A DNA stretch of 64,000 bases from Brachypterus glaber (lineage: Eukaryota; Arthropoda; Insecta; Coleoptera; Kateretidae): positions 24,876,945 to 24,940,944 of the forward strand of contig OY294049.1 of assembly GCA_958510825.1 (NCBI GenBank), given 5' to 3'. Below are positions 11,056-22,403 of the stretch, one piece after another. Position 1 is the stretch's first letter. Each line of letters begins with the position of its first letter. Under the pieces are notes generated by a model. It was not told the DNA's origin and ran no database searches. It saw only the letters and a program-made list of their open reading frames with translations. The translations under genes and the position numbers were made by a program.

Positions 11056-12156
11056 TACAGGGTGATTCAGAAAAAGGGGCATTTATTTTAAGGATTGATT
11101 CTACATTGGAAAATATGAAAAAAGGTCCTATGAACATATATCTGAAAATGCGTCATAAGGGACCTAAGCCCTTTTGAAAATGGCTAAAAAATTCGCTTTT
11201 TATTTAATAACTCAGGAACCCTTTGAAACACAGCAACGAAGTTTCGAATGTAAACCAATCTTAATAAGGCTCATTTTCGTATGTTATCACCATGTACTTG
11301 GTTAAAACCTTTATTTTCTTCCCCTAAGTGGGCCATAAAAAATTCAGCTAAATTAAATGATCAGAAACCCAATTAAGTTTTTAGTTTAAATTTTTATGAA
11401 TTTTATACATTACCCCCCTAAAACTTTACGTATATTTATAAATATTATTTATTTCAAGTATTAGGTATTGTTAAATCTTTTGACGTCATAACTTAAGCTG
11501 TCGTCCCGTTTAATAACACATGTATAATATTTATATTTATGTAATAAGTTCAAACGTAAAATATTGGCAGTTAGACCCTCAAAATTGGCTTTCTGATGAT
11601 TTAATTGAGCTGATTTTTTTATGACCCACTTAGGGAGATGAGCCTAAGGGAGCTGCGGCCCTTCGAAGATGGACATATTGAATGGGGGAAAAAAAAGCAC
11701 CAATAAAATTTTAATGCTGCAAGGTGATTCTTTATTTAAAACTAAGCAAAAAAGTATTCTTCACCAAAACACCTAGATTTAATATTAAATTAGTTATATC
11801 CTTTTAAAAAGTAACATTTTTAGTGGCAAAAAATGTTACTTCCTCTTAAATGCTCCTACATTGTTACACTATATGATATTTTTGATGTATTTTTACTGAA
11901 GGAATCTGTATTTATTACAAAAAATACAAAAAATGTATACATAAAAAGTAAATAAAACTTATTGCCCTAGTATACATGCAAAAGCTCGTCGCTCTAGCTT
12001 AAAGGGTACAAGAGTTATTAATTAAAAACCTTATTTTTATTACAATTTTAAAGAGCAATTTTAAAGAGCCTTTAGGACTTCTTTCCGGACCAACCTTTAT
12101 ATTTTTTAACGTAGAATCACCTCTTAAATTTCTCGAAGTTATTTCTGAACCCTGTA
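11056..12156. mobile_element. TACAGGG-terminated element, copy 3
   Basis: Ends are TACAGGGTGATTCAGAA at the left and TTCTGAACCCTGTA at the right, flanked by TA-rich DNA. The right half (about 11640-12156) is the reverse complement of the 10.4-11.0 kb copy. The left half resembles the unit at 15718. The element therefore looks like a chimera of two subfamilies sharing termini. No transposase is visible. Confidence 0.75.
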
Positions 12157-12858
12157 TAATACGCTCGACTATAAAAGCTGTCTATTCTACCGTGGTATAT
12201 AATAATTATTATTATAAACTTTTTAGTAAATTAACTTTTAAGTAAATAATAACTTTATAAAAGTGGGTCCTTTACATTTAAGGCTTCACATTTTTCCTTT
12301 TACTAACTGCGATTTATGCTCTTCTTACACCACATATATTTCGGTAATCTAGACCTCTTCAGATGCCATTTTTCTCAATATATTTGGCCAGGCCACCAGC
12401 GTTTTGTGAGACCTCCTCCAAACATCTGTGATATATTCCATTAAGGTTTTCACTAATAACCATCTGCTTTCATCTCAGATTATACCCATTACCCATCTAT
12501 AAAGTTTATAACACTACTATGGAAAATATGTCACTTTTTATCCTATATTTTACACACTCTTTTTAAGTAGATATTATTTTAACACCAGCTGCTGTTATAA
12601 AACACGAATCTATGTACTCCATCAACATTTATGTTTATAAACATAAAACACTTAAAGAAATAATAAAATTAATAATTATTAATTTTTAAATGTAATTAAA
12701 AACGATGTACATGGACTAAATTTGATAAATAGTGATGAGTTTTATAATTATAACTTTGGTTTATAATTTGGGCATGAAAGAAATGGTTCATGCGAAAACA
12801 AAATGGCGAGAAAAATGCTTAACTATCTCTGAGGTGTCCCGAGAATTATATTGATACC
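12157..12858. other. AT-rich spacer
   Basis: No gene or clear repeat seen. Confidence 0.45.
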
Positions 12859-13938
12859 CACACGTCCCCCCAAATGGAAATGTTAAAAAAAGCAAACTTT
12901 GGTGACAATAAATCATGTGAGCAAAGGGTCTGTAAAATTTAAAACCTCTGAGAACAAAATCCTAATAAGCACTAGTTGGTAATTAGTGGTAAAAGTTCTT
13001 CTGCGGTCTACATGCTAAACAACAGCAATAAACTGCAAATTCTTTTGCACAATTCTAATAGTGTTTTTGTTGCTAATTTTGATTCTATTTAGATCAAATC
13101 TTTATCTCTTTCCGTTTTTGAGAAATACCCTGTCGAAATTTGAAATAAAAAATGTAATTTTAGGTAAACAATAAATAATTTATTATCACCTACAAGGTTT
13201 TTCTATAATTTTAATTCAAGTTACATGCTTGCTCTATAAAATTCTAAAGAAAAGTGTATGGATTTCACTTTGGGTGTCCAACTAAACACTAGTTTACAAG
13301 ACATCTGCAATGACGATGCAGTGTTGCTGTTTAAGACTATTTTGGGCAGTGTATGTCATATTTAACAAAATTGACAAACACATAGGCTTGACAAAATATT
13401 TAATATAATACATTTGACGTTAAATTTATAAAAAACTACTTAACAAAGATAAATTCACCTTCTTTTAAACATAATTGCAGAGTCATCAAAAGCTATTCCT
13501 CAACTGAACTTTTAAAATGATTTTCAGACAGTGTTCGTAATTATTTTATAGAGCATTAATGTAACTTTAATTTAAACCAGAAAAAACTTTTGCAGCAGCT
13601 ATAATAATTTAAATATGAGCCTCCAAACATGACAAATTTTAATTTTTTTGAAATATTGAAATGACTTTTTACAAAAATAGAAACATATATAAATTTGATC
13701 CAAACAAAATTGAAATCAGCAACAAAAACACTATTAGAATTGTGCAAAAGAAATTGCAGTTTGCTACTGTTGTTTAGCATGCAGTCTGCGGAAGAACTTT
13801 TACGACTATTTAAGAACTAGCGCTCATTGGGATTTTGTTCTCAGAGGTTTTGAAGTTTACAGACCCTTTGCTAACATAATTAATATTCACATAATCTTGC
13901 TATTTTTTTTAACCTATTTCCATTTGGGGGGACGTGTG
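12859..13938. mobile_element. Long-TIR element, CACACGTCCCCCC ends
   Basis: The left end reads CACACGTCCCCCCAAATGG and the right end is its reverse complement. The arms pair over about 230-260 bp (to about 13090 and from about 13690), including 'gttcttctgcggtct', 'ctaaacaacagcaa' and 'ttttgcacaattctaatagt'. The flanks are gaTACC at the left and TACCatt at the right, a possible 4-bp target duplication. The internal 600 bp is AT-rich and non-coding. Confidence 0.75.
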
Positions 13939-14344
13939 TACCATTAATGTGGATACTGTGCAGATAAAGTAATGAGATAAAAAAACGAGATAAAGTATTT
14001 ACGTATGTATGGTTAAACTAAAAGTATTAAATAAGTCTATAGAAAATCGTTTAGCTCCTAGGATCTTCTAAACTAGTTTTATTTATTTTGGTAAAAACTG
14101 TCTAGTATAACTTTCAATGTATTAAATTTATTTAACCCAAGGGATTCTTTTGAATATAATACTAAATACAACTACTAACAAAATAATACTTTTTTTTTAC
14201 CCCTTATAAGCTTACCACACTTTGGTTTTTACTAAGATCAATCTGAACCGAGAACTTTGGATAGAAAACCTATATTTCCAAATTTGAATTATTTAGCACA
14301 AAGCTTTCTCGAGATATCGTGGTCACACTCAGAAAATGTCATTG
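13939..14344. other. AT-rich spacer
   Basis: Nothing recognised. Confidence 0.45.
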
Positions 14345-15090
14345 CAATTTTAATACTAAATTTTATTTGTAAATAGATATTTGTTATTTATATCGCCACC
14401 ATTGGTATTTAATACTCTACTTGTGATTAAATACTGCAATGTGTGTATTGTATACAAAATGTTGTCATACTAATATAGAGATTCCTCACACAACATGTGT
14501 TTATTAATATTAGCATGTTATAGTAAAACGTACTGTAACATTTGGTAAAACATATCACACTTATAGTATGGTATACTTTGAGTTGTTGTTAAGTTTATTA
14601 CTGATCTAGTTGTTAAAGTATGTTACAGTATTCATAAAAATTAACAATTGGTAAATAATACCAAAATTTTGATTAGTAATAATTTAAAGATTGCAACCAC
14701 AATCTGATAAAATAATCGATCCTTTTTTTACTTTTCGCTGTATTCTAACTAATCAAAACTTTGGTATTATTTACCCATTGTTATTTTACTAAATACTGTA
14801 ACATACCTTAAACTAGATCAAGAACACCTACAACTTAAAGTATACACCTACAACTTAAAGTATACCAAACTATAACTGTGATATAATTTACCTAATGTTA
14901 CAGTATTAATAAACACATGTTGCGTGGGGATCCAAATGTACAAACACAGCCTCTATGTTAGTATAATAACATTTTGTATAGAATACACACATTGCATTAT
15001 TTAATATCACAAGTAAAGTATTAAATAATAATGGTGGCGATATACATAAAAATATGTATTAACAAATAACATTCACTATTAAAAATACAA
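14345..15090. mobile_element. Foldback element with ~330-bp arms
   Basis: The left arm contains 'tatcgccaccatt', 'tactgcaatgtgtgtattg', 'acaacatgtgtttattaata', 'ttggtaaataataccaaaat'. The right arm carries the reverse complements in reverse order, ending 'aatggtggcgata'. Only about 50 bp around 14695-14745 is unpaired. The right arm holds a local duplication of 'acacctacaacttaaagtat' (about 14824-14865). One arm fragment recurs at 58845-58985. Non-coding. Confidence 0.8.
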
Positions 15091-15717
15091 CACAACTCAA
15101 TTTTCGCGACATACCAACAGACTAACACAAGGCTTTTCTTGGGGAAAGTAAAATAAAATGCATCTATTTCCTTTTGAATATTTAGGTAATCTAAGTTTGT
15201 GGTCATATAAGAAAATATTGACACATAAATGTAGTATATATTTTGTAGCCTCGTTTTTATAAAAAGCGTGACGAAAAATGCAAAAAAAAACCGATTGGTT
15301 ATAGATTCGTGTAAAATTTATAAAAAATAATTATAATTTAAATATTCCACGTTGTGAAATTTGTACCGCACATAACGCTATAAAATATATTGTTAACATA
15401 AGAATTTTCATGAATTTTCATATCGATTTCGCGAAAATTACATGGCATTTTAATATAAAGATTACAATGGCTACATAATGTATTTTTTCCCTCGGAAAAA
15501 TATTTAAATTTCCTAACGTGTTTGAAGTCAACGCTGCACTTAAATAAAACTCTTCCTTGCTTGAAGTTTATATGTCGCGACATAAAACGAAAATGATTCT
15601 ATATACACCGTGTTATTTTTTAATTCTTTTTGTTTCCTATCCCTAATTTTTTTTTTGATAAACAAACCATAAGAAGTAATTTAGGCAAATATATCGTTTT
15701 TTTTTTCTAATTTATTA
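15091..15717. other. AT-rich spacer
   Basis: The minus-strand frame at 15338-15583 is cysteine- and histidine-bearing but matches no zinc-finger spacing that I recognise. Nothing else seen. Confidence 0.4.
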
Positions 15718-16030
15718 TACAGGGTGTTCCGTAAGAAAAGGGAAATATTTAAAGGATGTGTCCTAGAGGTCAAAATAATAAAAAAAGTTCCCATAAATAT
15801 ATGTCCAAAAACGACTCGTAAGGGAGCTACGCACTTTCAAAGGGGTACCAAAACTTCCAGTTTTTATTAATAACTTAGGAACCCTTTGTGTTATAGCATC
15901 GAAATTTATTATGTGATCTGTGCTTTATAAGACCTATCAGCCAATGGTATTTGCATGTAGTAAATTTAACCAGAGGCTTATGTAATGGGGGTCTTATTAC
16001 TTTCTTGCCCCAAACTTTTTTCTGTTTAAC
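15718..16030. mobile_element. TACAGGG-terminated element fragment
   Basis: It starts TACAGGGTGTTCCGTAAG. 'aaaagttcccataaatatat', 'cgtaagggagctacg' and 'ataacttaggaaccctttg' match the left half of 11056-12156. No right terminus is found, so the copy is truncated. Confidence 0.6.
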
Positions 16031-16828
16031 TTTTTTGAGGCTTTATTATTAGAATAGTATTATGAGGGGGGGTCATTTTGAAGTGTTACGCCCATGTTAA
16101 TAGTATAGGAAAATATAGTTACAGGGGGGGGGTCCAAAATGTTCAAAATTTTTACTTAATACTTGAACGTTCCCTTATCGCCAAAAATATTGATTTTTCA
16201 CCCATTTTCCAATGTTAACCATATTTGTGGAACAAACATGCAAAAACCGATAAATCCATGTCATCTAATTTTGAGATATTAGCAAAAAAATTGTACAGCG
16301 TAATACCATTTTTTTTTAAGATCCTGAAACTGGCAAAAACTGTTCATCTGTCATGTAATTATCGGCTTTTGCTTGTATATGATGCGCTATAGTAAGAATC
16401 GATACTTAGAGAAAAATATGCAAAAAATGAATTTATTGGTTTTTGCATGTTTGTTTCACATTTAACGACGGTCCTTAATCACACAGTGAAGGATTTTTTT
16501 TAATCGGACCTTTCGTTTAAAAGTTACAAGGTTAATAGTCAGAGGACAGACAGAACGATATTTTTTTAACACCCACTTTTCACATTTTCTCAACGTTTCA
16601 TTACATTTTAAGTCCGAATATGCAAATAAGCTAAAACAGTATAAAATAAAGAACTATTAAATAGACTGTGATTATTTCTGATGAAAAAAGCCCATTATCA
16701 TCCGAAGCCGAGCACCTCAGATTTAACTGTCAATGATTTAATAATGTGTAGACTTCCTACTAACATGACTAACGCAAACCGCGTTGAAAAGTCACTAAAA
16801 CTTAATTAATTTGTATTCAAAATTAGCG
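16031..16828. other. Spacer with G-tracts and a shared repeat segment
   Basis: Two poly-G tracts (about 16068 and 16123). 16490-16660 ('cggacctttcgttt.aaaagtt', 'gacagacag', 'ttctcaacgtttcat') matches 31190-31340. No gene. Confidence 0.45.
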
Positions 16829-16829
16829 A

Positions 16830-17100
16830 GGTACTAATCAACTCTGTACATGATGACTGGTAACTTACACAAACCACAATTTATTACTCGAACATAGCGT
16901 AACTTATAAACTAAGTGGAGCAGCCAATTGGAGTTGTATATCGCCCTGTAAAGTTCGAAACCTCGTATCTACAAAAATAGTATTTTAAGTTTTTTATGGG
17001 TACTAATCAACTCTGTACTTGATGACTGGTAACTTACAGAAAGTCCAATTTATTACTCGAACATAGCGTAACTTAGCGTAACTAAGTGGGGCAATTAATT
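16830..17100 (+). repeat. 100-bp direct duplication
   Basis: 16830-16930 and 17001-17100 share 'gtactaatcaactctgtac', 'gatgactggtaacttaca' and 'ttattactcgaacatagcgt' at high identity, 171 bp apart. The second copy has an extra 'ttagcgtaac'. Function unknown. Confidence 0.75.
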
Positions 17101-17120
17101 GGGCTTTTTTATGTTACCAT

Positions 17121-17172
17121 TTAATAATAATTATAATAATAATTATAATAACAATAATAATAAAATAATAAT
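17121..17172 (+). repeat. (TAA)n microsatellite
   Basis: Interrupted TAATAA/TTATAA run of about 50 bp. Confidence 0.8.
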
Positions 17173-17384
17173 GTATCATCTACAGAGCTCTAGGGCTCTA
17201 GAGGTAATTAGTGCAAGGAATTAATAATAATTCTTTTTCAGATACGATGCATCTCGATTTTCGAGATTTACTTGGCGATATTCAAAAATTAAAAAAAAAT
17301 ACATTTATTCACGGGAAAAAATCTTCCAATAGAAGGCTTCTATATGCGTAAAATTCTACAGATTTACAGAATATAATGTACCTT

Positions 17385-18090
17385 ATAGAAAAATGGCAGA
17401 TCTCAGCTTTTTGAATAATTTATTAAACAACAAAATTGACTCTCCTTTACTTCTAGAATTAATATCAATTAATATACCCAACATTGTAGTTTTTTTTGTT
17501 TTTTAACCTCGTACTATTCTACTTAATTAAGCATCCCCTAAGTCCAGGACTTGTGTGGGCTAGTAGTAGAGGGAACCACCCGCTTTAATTGACTTTCGAA
17601 CCAATATATCTAGGGAGTACGCCTTTGCCAAATTTCAATTATTAATTAACTGAAAAAGGCAATCGGCGCCAGTGAGGTTTGGACTTTTCATACTACCAAC
17701 TACGGTAAAAATAGTCTAATCCGAAGGATTCTAAGAACTGCTAACTTACATTCTGAGAGTCTAGACTTTTGTAACTTATCTACCAGTTTATTTAAAACAC
17801 AATTAAGAAGAATTATATAAAATTTATTTTTGCTTAGATTTATGTTTCTTAACCTATTTTTTATTTTATTAGCTATTTTATTGTTTTATTTGGTATTATT
17901 TATTTTAAATTAAGATTATATCATACTTTTGTAGTGTACTTTCTAAGCCTATTTTTTTCTAGCTATTCTATTGTTATCTTTATTATTATTTATATTTGTT
18001 TTATGTATGTTTAAATTTATTTTATGTTATATTTTTGTACAATGGGGTGTCCCGTCAATAAAGAACTTAAACTTAAACTTAAACTAAATT
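17385..18090 (+). mobile_element. 5'-truncated non-LTR retrotransposon, 3' end
   Basis: A 3' fragment of a Jockey/CR1-group LINE. 17393-17491 reads MADLSFLNNLLNNKIDSPLL..., and 17680-17820 reads WTFHTTNYGKNSLIRRILRT... followed by a stop. That order (a 'LNNKIDSP' block, then TNYGKNS, then a short basic C-terminus) is typical of the extreme C-terminus of ORF2 in this group and parallels the PRTNLLKNSPI end of the LINE at 26.1 kb. The two blocks are in different frames with about 180 bp between them. An AT-rich 3' UTR ends in a (TTAAAC)n tail at 18064-18086. Clade assignment is from recalled family features, not a search. Confidence 0.65.
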
Positions 18091-18875
18091 CGAGTAGTAC
18101 GTAATAGTAGTACGTAACTTTTTTAACCCTATCGTGTTCATATTTGGGACACGATGCGAAGGTTTCTTTAATAATAATTTTTAAAAAGTTTATAAAGTTT
18201 AATAATAAAGTAAAAATATTATATTCTTCTACGTTTTATTTTTTTTTTTCTATAAGGAAGAGATCTCCAGTGACAGCTCTGCAGGCTACGGAAAGAGGTT
18301 TTTCCGCTTTTTTTTCCAGAGAGTTTCATTTATAAATAAAAAAATTTAACGATATTAAACGCTAATGAGGAAATGTCATACGAAATCGTTTTCTTTTCAC
18401 CTCACGACATATACTTAACTGTATTAGTTATACTAAGACATTCAATTTTTAAACTCAAGTGAACCATTTCGTGCTAACAAAACTCAAATATTTATACACG
18501 CTCTAAAAATATAAAAGTACCTTATTTAATTCATATTTAATATGTAATTGTATAAATAATTTGTTTTTTTTTTTCATACAAAAAATATTGATAATTAGAT
18601 AATTACAGATATTATTTGTTAATCTTAGGGGGCTTGCACTAATTATCCTAAAAGTTAATCTTTCTTATTGCCGAAGTTTTATTGAATATTTTCTTTTTAT
18701 TTTTTTACATTTTTACTTCTAGTTTAGGAGATATCAGGATTTTCCTGAAAGTTGTCATTTTTTCAGTTAACTTAAAAAGTACTACATGAATTTGATTGAT
18801 GCTGTGCTTTAAATTTGAAGCTTAACCGAGTTACGTTTTTCTTCTAATCAAGTTTATTAAAAACATAAATTGGGT
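18091..18875. other. AT-rich spacer
   Basis: Nothing recognised. Confidence 0.45.
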
Positions 18876-18879
18876 TTAA

Positions 18880-19180
18880 AAAACTTGAGTAGAAGAAAAA
18901 AATAGGGCAATAAGAAAGACTTTAATAATTTGATAAACAATTGCAATGGCGTACCATGCAAGTCCTAGAAGATGGGATAAAAAACATAGTTGTACATTAT
19001 TTGTTGTTTTTAAAACGAAAAAAAAATTAATCATTCTTAAAACAAACAAAAGTAGAGAATGTTTAAGCTTTAAAACAAAAAAAAAATCAGTCAAATCGAT
19101 TAATTAGTTTTCGAAATATTTGAATTTAAAAAATGTCAATTTTTTAGGTGTCCGGAATTTAATGTGCATGTGTGTATATA
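18880..19180 (-). mobile_element. Mariner/Tc1-like MITE fragment, copy 1
   Basis: Reading the minus strand from 19175: 'taaattccggacacctaaaa', 'catttttt aaattcaaat', 'tttcgaaaactaatt', 'gactgatt', 'gcttaaacatt'. The plus-strand copy at 40881-41098 has the same order. The terminal 'ggacacct' and AT-rich interior suggest a miniature derivative of a Tc1/mariner-type element, which is inference from appearance. Confidence 0.5.
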
Positions 19181-19239
19181 TTTTTTGAGTTGTGGATATG
19201 AAGTCCAAACCTTGTTGTTAATGTGTGACAAAATTAACA

Positions 19240-19720
19240 TTTTAGGTAAGGTGGGCCAATTATTGCCATATTAAGACATTTTATTTTTTACTCAAATTTA
19301 TTTGTATTGACCTGAAACTTTACCACATTAACAATAAACATATCTTTATCCTAATGGTTAAAAAATAAACAAACTGCAGCTTCAAAAAAAAATTATTTCT
19401 TTTTACAAATGAATACATACTGACAATATTAGGGGAACCCATGTCCCAAATTTTGCCACCTGGTAATAACAGTAAAGAATAAACTTACAAGAAATTTTCA
19501 AAATAATAAGAAAATATTGTGACACAATAACAATGTCAGCTGTTTTTAGATATAATTTGAAACTTAAATAACAATTTGTCTTTTTTAGTAAGCCCCACGA
19601 ACTTCATGTACATATCGATTACAATCTCATATATTCTCTTCGAATAAAAACTAGAACCAAGATTTAGAACTCTCTAATTTCTTCGTTACTTTATTTTCTT
19701 GTTGTTTTTTGTTTCCTGTA
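19240..19720 (-). repeat. Unclassified dispersed repeat, copy 2
   Basis: Reverse-complement match to 27440-27727 plus 28606-28920, and to 7190-7500. In this orientation the segment 'caaattatatctaaaaacag' reads straight through the site where the 27-kb copy carries an 878-bp insertion. This is the clearest empty site in the window. Confidence 0.75.
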
Positions 19721-20520
19721 TACCAAATTTGAAGAAAATCGAAAAAAAATAAAAAAATAAACAACCCTAGTGGCGCTTTTTCACTATAAAAATCAAAAAT
19801 ACTCGTATGCAAAAATTTAGATTTTCGTCCATCTTTTTTTTTCTCAGCCCACAGTGCCTTGCTTTGAAAAAGACTATGCACTTCATGGCTCCTGATACAT
19901 GACGGGTTGTTTGTTACTAGAGCTTTATAAATGCGATATAAATGACAAATGATACTTATGATATATAAAGCCGTGAAGATATGTAATGCTACGTATTCCA
20001 TTATATATTACGAACGGGCCTTAAAAAAAAAAATTGCTTATTTTTTTATGAAACTTTATATCCAATAATTTTTTTGTCTAGGGCGATTTTTGAAAATTCG
20101 AAACTACCGTATAATATTATTCCAGCGCAGGCGCTGTGATTAATTTCGGATAAAAAATATTTTTTTGATTATTTTAATTATGTTACTTAAATATCTCGTT
20201 TTTTTGTTAAAACGTGAAAAAGTGTCCGATAACTGGGACATGTTTAATATCGGACATTTGCCTTAATTTGTTAACATGTTATATAAGTATATAAGTATTT
20301 ATTTTCCATTAATTTGGTTTATTTTCCATTAAAGTGTGAAACGACAAAAAGGAAAAGATGTAGTTTTTCAATGAAAAAGTATTATTAACTTAAACCAAGT
20401 ATTTATTAATTTAAAGGACGGGTCTACGAAAGTATTTCGTTGAATTGTAATGGCGATTTCTCCCGTTAGATTAGACAGGGACAAAAGTTCTACCCAAAAA
20501 AGATAGAAGACATACATACA
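19721..20520. other. Spacer with three shared repeat motifs
   Basis: 19795-19862 is the reverse complement of 5268-5340. 19969-20010 carries 'gccgtgaagatatgtaatgc', also present at 45201-45240, 48741-48783 and 62150-62177. 20051-20140 carries 'gtctaggg.gatttt' and 'gaaactaccgtataatatta', also at 53241-53322 and, inverted, at 62436-62522. The 116-residue minus-strand frame here has no domain I recognise. Confidence 0.5.
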
Positions 20521-20526
20521 CTCCCA

Positions 20527-20599
20527 CTTCCACCCAACCAAACAAATTCTGTATTTGTTGTTTGTTGAACAAATACAATATTTACTTGGCCGGGTGAAG
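20527..20599. repeat. Hairpin related to 20701-20790
   Basis: 'cttccacccaaccaaacaaa' pairs imperfectly with 'tttacttggccgggtgaag', and the loop side reads 'gtatttgttgtttgttgaac'. It is a diverged relative of the stronger hairpin 100 bp downstream. Confidence 0.6.
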
Positions 20600-20700
20600 A
20601 GTATTATTTTTATTGAAGAAATTACTGGCGCCATCTAAATTTTAGTAGAATTATCTTATTCTACAGATCCACATTAGCTATGTTCGTTCGTGCCGCTTAG

Positions 20701-20790
20701 TGCTACACTTTCCGGCCAACCAAATAAATACTGTATTTGTTGTATGAAAAACAAATACAGTATTTATTTGGTTGGCTGGAAAGTGTAGCA
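20701..20790. repeat. Near-perfect 41-bp-arm hairpin
   Basis: Arm 20701-20741 (starts tgctacactttccggccaac) pairs with arm 20750-20790 (ends ggctggaaagtgtagca), with one mismatch. The loop is 'gtatgaaa'. Size and symmetry would fit a tiny MITE or a small-RNA precursor; the near-perfect match favours a recently arisen inverted repeat. Confidence 0.8.
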
Positions 20791-21109
20791 CAAATGAGAT
20801 AGAGATAGGGCAGACGTCTTTTGTTTCATAATTCTAGTTGTAGAGAGCTCCATTAAACTATAATTATAGCTAAATTCTGTCGAACTAACCTGGCTGTCGA
20901 ACTAACCTGGCAGTGTGTCACAATAGTTGTTTTATAATATGCTATGGCATATTTTGTATACAAAAATCATTATTTAAATAAATATTTTGGGTTTAACTAT
21001 TAAACATAATATTTACAACTGTATATAAAGTTAAAATTCACTTGGCTTAAATGATATTAGTTTTGATTAAGATACTATTCTTATCTATGCGGGTTTATTA
21101 CTTTCCCCA

Positions 21110-21590
21110 ACGAGCCTTGCGAAAATCGAAAAAAAAAATTATTTTTTTTTACGTTTTTGGACGTTTTATATCCAAAAAATATTAATTCCGCCAAAAAAAA
21201 TTCTGTCTGTCGGTCGGCCTGTCGGTCGGCCTATCGGTCGGCCTGTCAGTCTGTGTCCGGAAAATTTATGACCAAGATAACTCAAGAACGTTTCGGGCTA
21301 AAGACTTCAAATTTGGACCATAGGTTGATTATACAAAGTTCTAGGCTGGGATTATTTTTGGTAAAAATCGGATTGCAGTAAGGGGGTAAATTGGGGTAAA
21401 AAAAATTTTTTTTTCAATTTATTTTTCGTTTTACGAAAAAATAAACTTCTTTTGAAAAAAAAATTTCAAAAAGTTAAAAAAAAAATAATTTTTCTTTTGA
21501 TTTTTTTTTAATTTGTTTCGTTTTTGATTTTAATGAACTTATGCCTATAGGGGAAGGGATTATTTTGTTTGCAGCAGTATTTCAGGTCTA
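21110..21590 (+). repeat. GTCGGTCGG dispersed repeat, copy 1
   Basis: It shares with 55298-55775, in order: 'acgtttttggacgttttata', 'ccaaaaaatat', 'ttctgtctgtcggtc', 'gataactcaagaacg', 'aatttggaccataggttgat', 'gttctaggctgggatt', and near the end 'gctataggggaa' with 'gcagcagtatt'. A partial copy is at 40268-40440. Unclassified; the frame at 21157-21381 simply translates it. Confidence 0.7.
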
Positions 21591-22189
21591 CTTTAATACG
21601 AGCTTGCTTCGGTCGCAAGTCAGTGGTATCTTTTTTATTTTGGATTCGATAACTGGATAGAAGCAAATTTTGATTTGTTTAAATAAACGCACTCAGATTA
21701 ACAGCCTAAAAGCTTTCTGACCCATAACACAATCCACTTATCGTAATAAAATATGGATCTTCCTTAATCATATTAGTCCTTGCAATATTACGTGTGTCAC
21801 ATACGGTGTGTTAATTGAAGTTAAGCCGTATTCATTAATATATGTATATACGGCAAAAAAGAACCTTGTTTTTTGGAACTCAATTAAATCAAATGGAAAA
21901 AAATGAGTAATCTTTAAATCAGTCAAATAATTTATTTTTTCTACTACCTAATTAAGCGTTAGCTTACATATTATCTACCGTTGTCAAGGCTTGTTTACCT
22001 TGGCAACCAATAAAATCATTGAACTCATTTATTATTGACCGTTGTTAAGCATTGTTTATTGACGACGGTCAATAATGAAAAATTTTTGAGACAACTACTA
22101 ACTTTTTTCAACTTATTTGTCAAACTGACAGCTATGTCAAAATATTTTTTAAACTTTATTTTTAACTGATACTTGGAGTTACTAGCTTT
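21591..22189. other. Spacer with a short hairpin
   Basis: 'ttattgaccgttgt' at about 22030 and 'acgacggtcaataa' at about 22062 form a 14-bp stem. Otherwise no gene seen. It directly precedes the 22-26 kb LINE. Confidence 0.5.
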
Positions 22190-22403
22190 AGGCAGTAGAA
22201 AACCACCGTGATGTGCGTTTGTGTATGTCGTTGCTGCGGAGAAATATCACGTTTTCGACTGTTATAAATCACTAAAAATTAGTTATTTCTGTTCTATAGT
22301 ACTATAAAAGCTGTGATCTTCAACTTCTACATAAAAAATAGTGTAGTGCAACGCTTGAAAATGCATATTTACTGTTAAACTGCTAAAATATAGGTGTACT
22401 AAA

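Noticed and set aside
16675..16730. CTGATGA followed by CCGAAG, possible hammerhead
   Set aside because: The second core block is not GAAA and the intervening stem does not pair.
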